64,000 nt of DNA from assembly GCF_024808815.1 (NCBI RefSeq), contig NZ_JANUCS010000010.1, positions 1-64,000 on the forward strand, given 5' to 3'. The stretch is from Methanosalsum natronophilum. Its GTDB lineage: Archaea; Halobacteriota; Methanosarcinia; Methanosarcinales; Methanosarcinaceae. Shown piece after piece: positions 63,986-64,000 of the stretch. Position 1 is the stretch's first letter. Every line of letters begins with the position of its first letter. Made by a program: the position numbers and the translations under genes. The notes under the pieces were generated by a model, which worked only from the letters and a program-made list of their open reading frames with translations, had not been told where the DNA came from and did no database searches.

Positions 63986-64000
63986 TTTCCTCCAATTATG

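Overview
The window comes from a low-GC methanogenic archaeon of the Methanosarcinaceae, probably a halophilic or marine methylotroph of the Methanohalobium/Methanococcoides type; the genus is inference. Support comes from a formylmethanofuran dehydrogenase operon, an FpoF-type F420H2 dehydrogenase subunit, three tandem duplication-domain S-layer proteins with PGF-CTERM tails, an anaerobic cobalamin operon, archaeal PolB, aIF1A, Rio1 and Dim2-like proteins, and an intron-containing elongator tRNA-Met.

Layout. 1-77 is the 5' end of a 16S rRNA gene on the minus strand. Divergent from it are aIF1A (apparently without an ATG, GTG or TTG start), Rio1 kinase and a two-KH protein, all translation or small-subunit biogenesis functions. 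2.5-11.2 kb holds a short palindrome-ended mobile element, a DUF1614 membrane protein, a KaiC-like ATPase, pyrC-polB and a copper ATPase. 11.2-15.6 kb has an unknown protein, a flavodoxin, a lipoprotein FKBP isomerase with a duplicated insert domain, and a beta-helix surface protein with a VPxxxP sorting tail. After tRNA-Met comes fwdDBAC (16.7-20.9 kb). 21-30 kb is a surface block: a lipoprotein and three S-layer paralogues sharing long identical DNA tracts and a common upstream element.

31.1-41.6 kb is the most unusual part. One reading frame encodes a 3311-residue protein with six AAA+ modules, a beta-propeller in the middle of the array and a C-terminal von Willebrand A (MIDAS) domain. 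This is the plan of eukaryotic midasin (Rea1/Mdn1), built here from three copies of an AAA pair. Just past its 3' end are a 46-residue zinc-ribbon protein and a GC-rich, strongly self-complementary segment that looks like an undescribed small RNA. 41.7-45.9 kb has an amidohydrolase, two UspA proteins, a four-CBS protein, a second copy of the mobile element, and a riboflavin pathway reductase. 46-47.1 kb is a thioredoxin-like lipoprotein with CcdA. 47.2-53.3 kb is the cobalamin cluster cbiTLFGGHC with divergent cbiP; cbiG is split, and its first half seems to start at ATT. 53.3-56.9 kb holds a flippase, GalU and a glycosyltransferase. 57-61 kb is trpDFEG behind a palindromic operator. The end holds an AK6/Fap7-like kinase, a small Cys protein, an NMN adenylyltransferase and fpoF.

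Together the genes cover the first step of CO2-linked methanogenesis (Fwd), F420H2 oxidation (FpoF), corrinoid supply for methyl transfer (Cbi), cell-envelope construction, and housekeeping. All functional calls rest on motifs and family resemblance read by eye; no database search was run.
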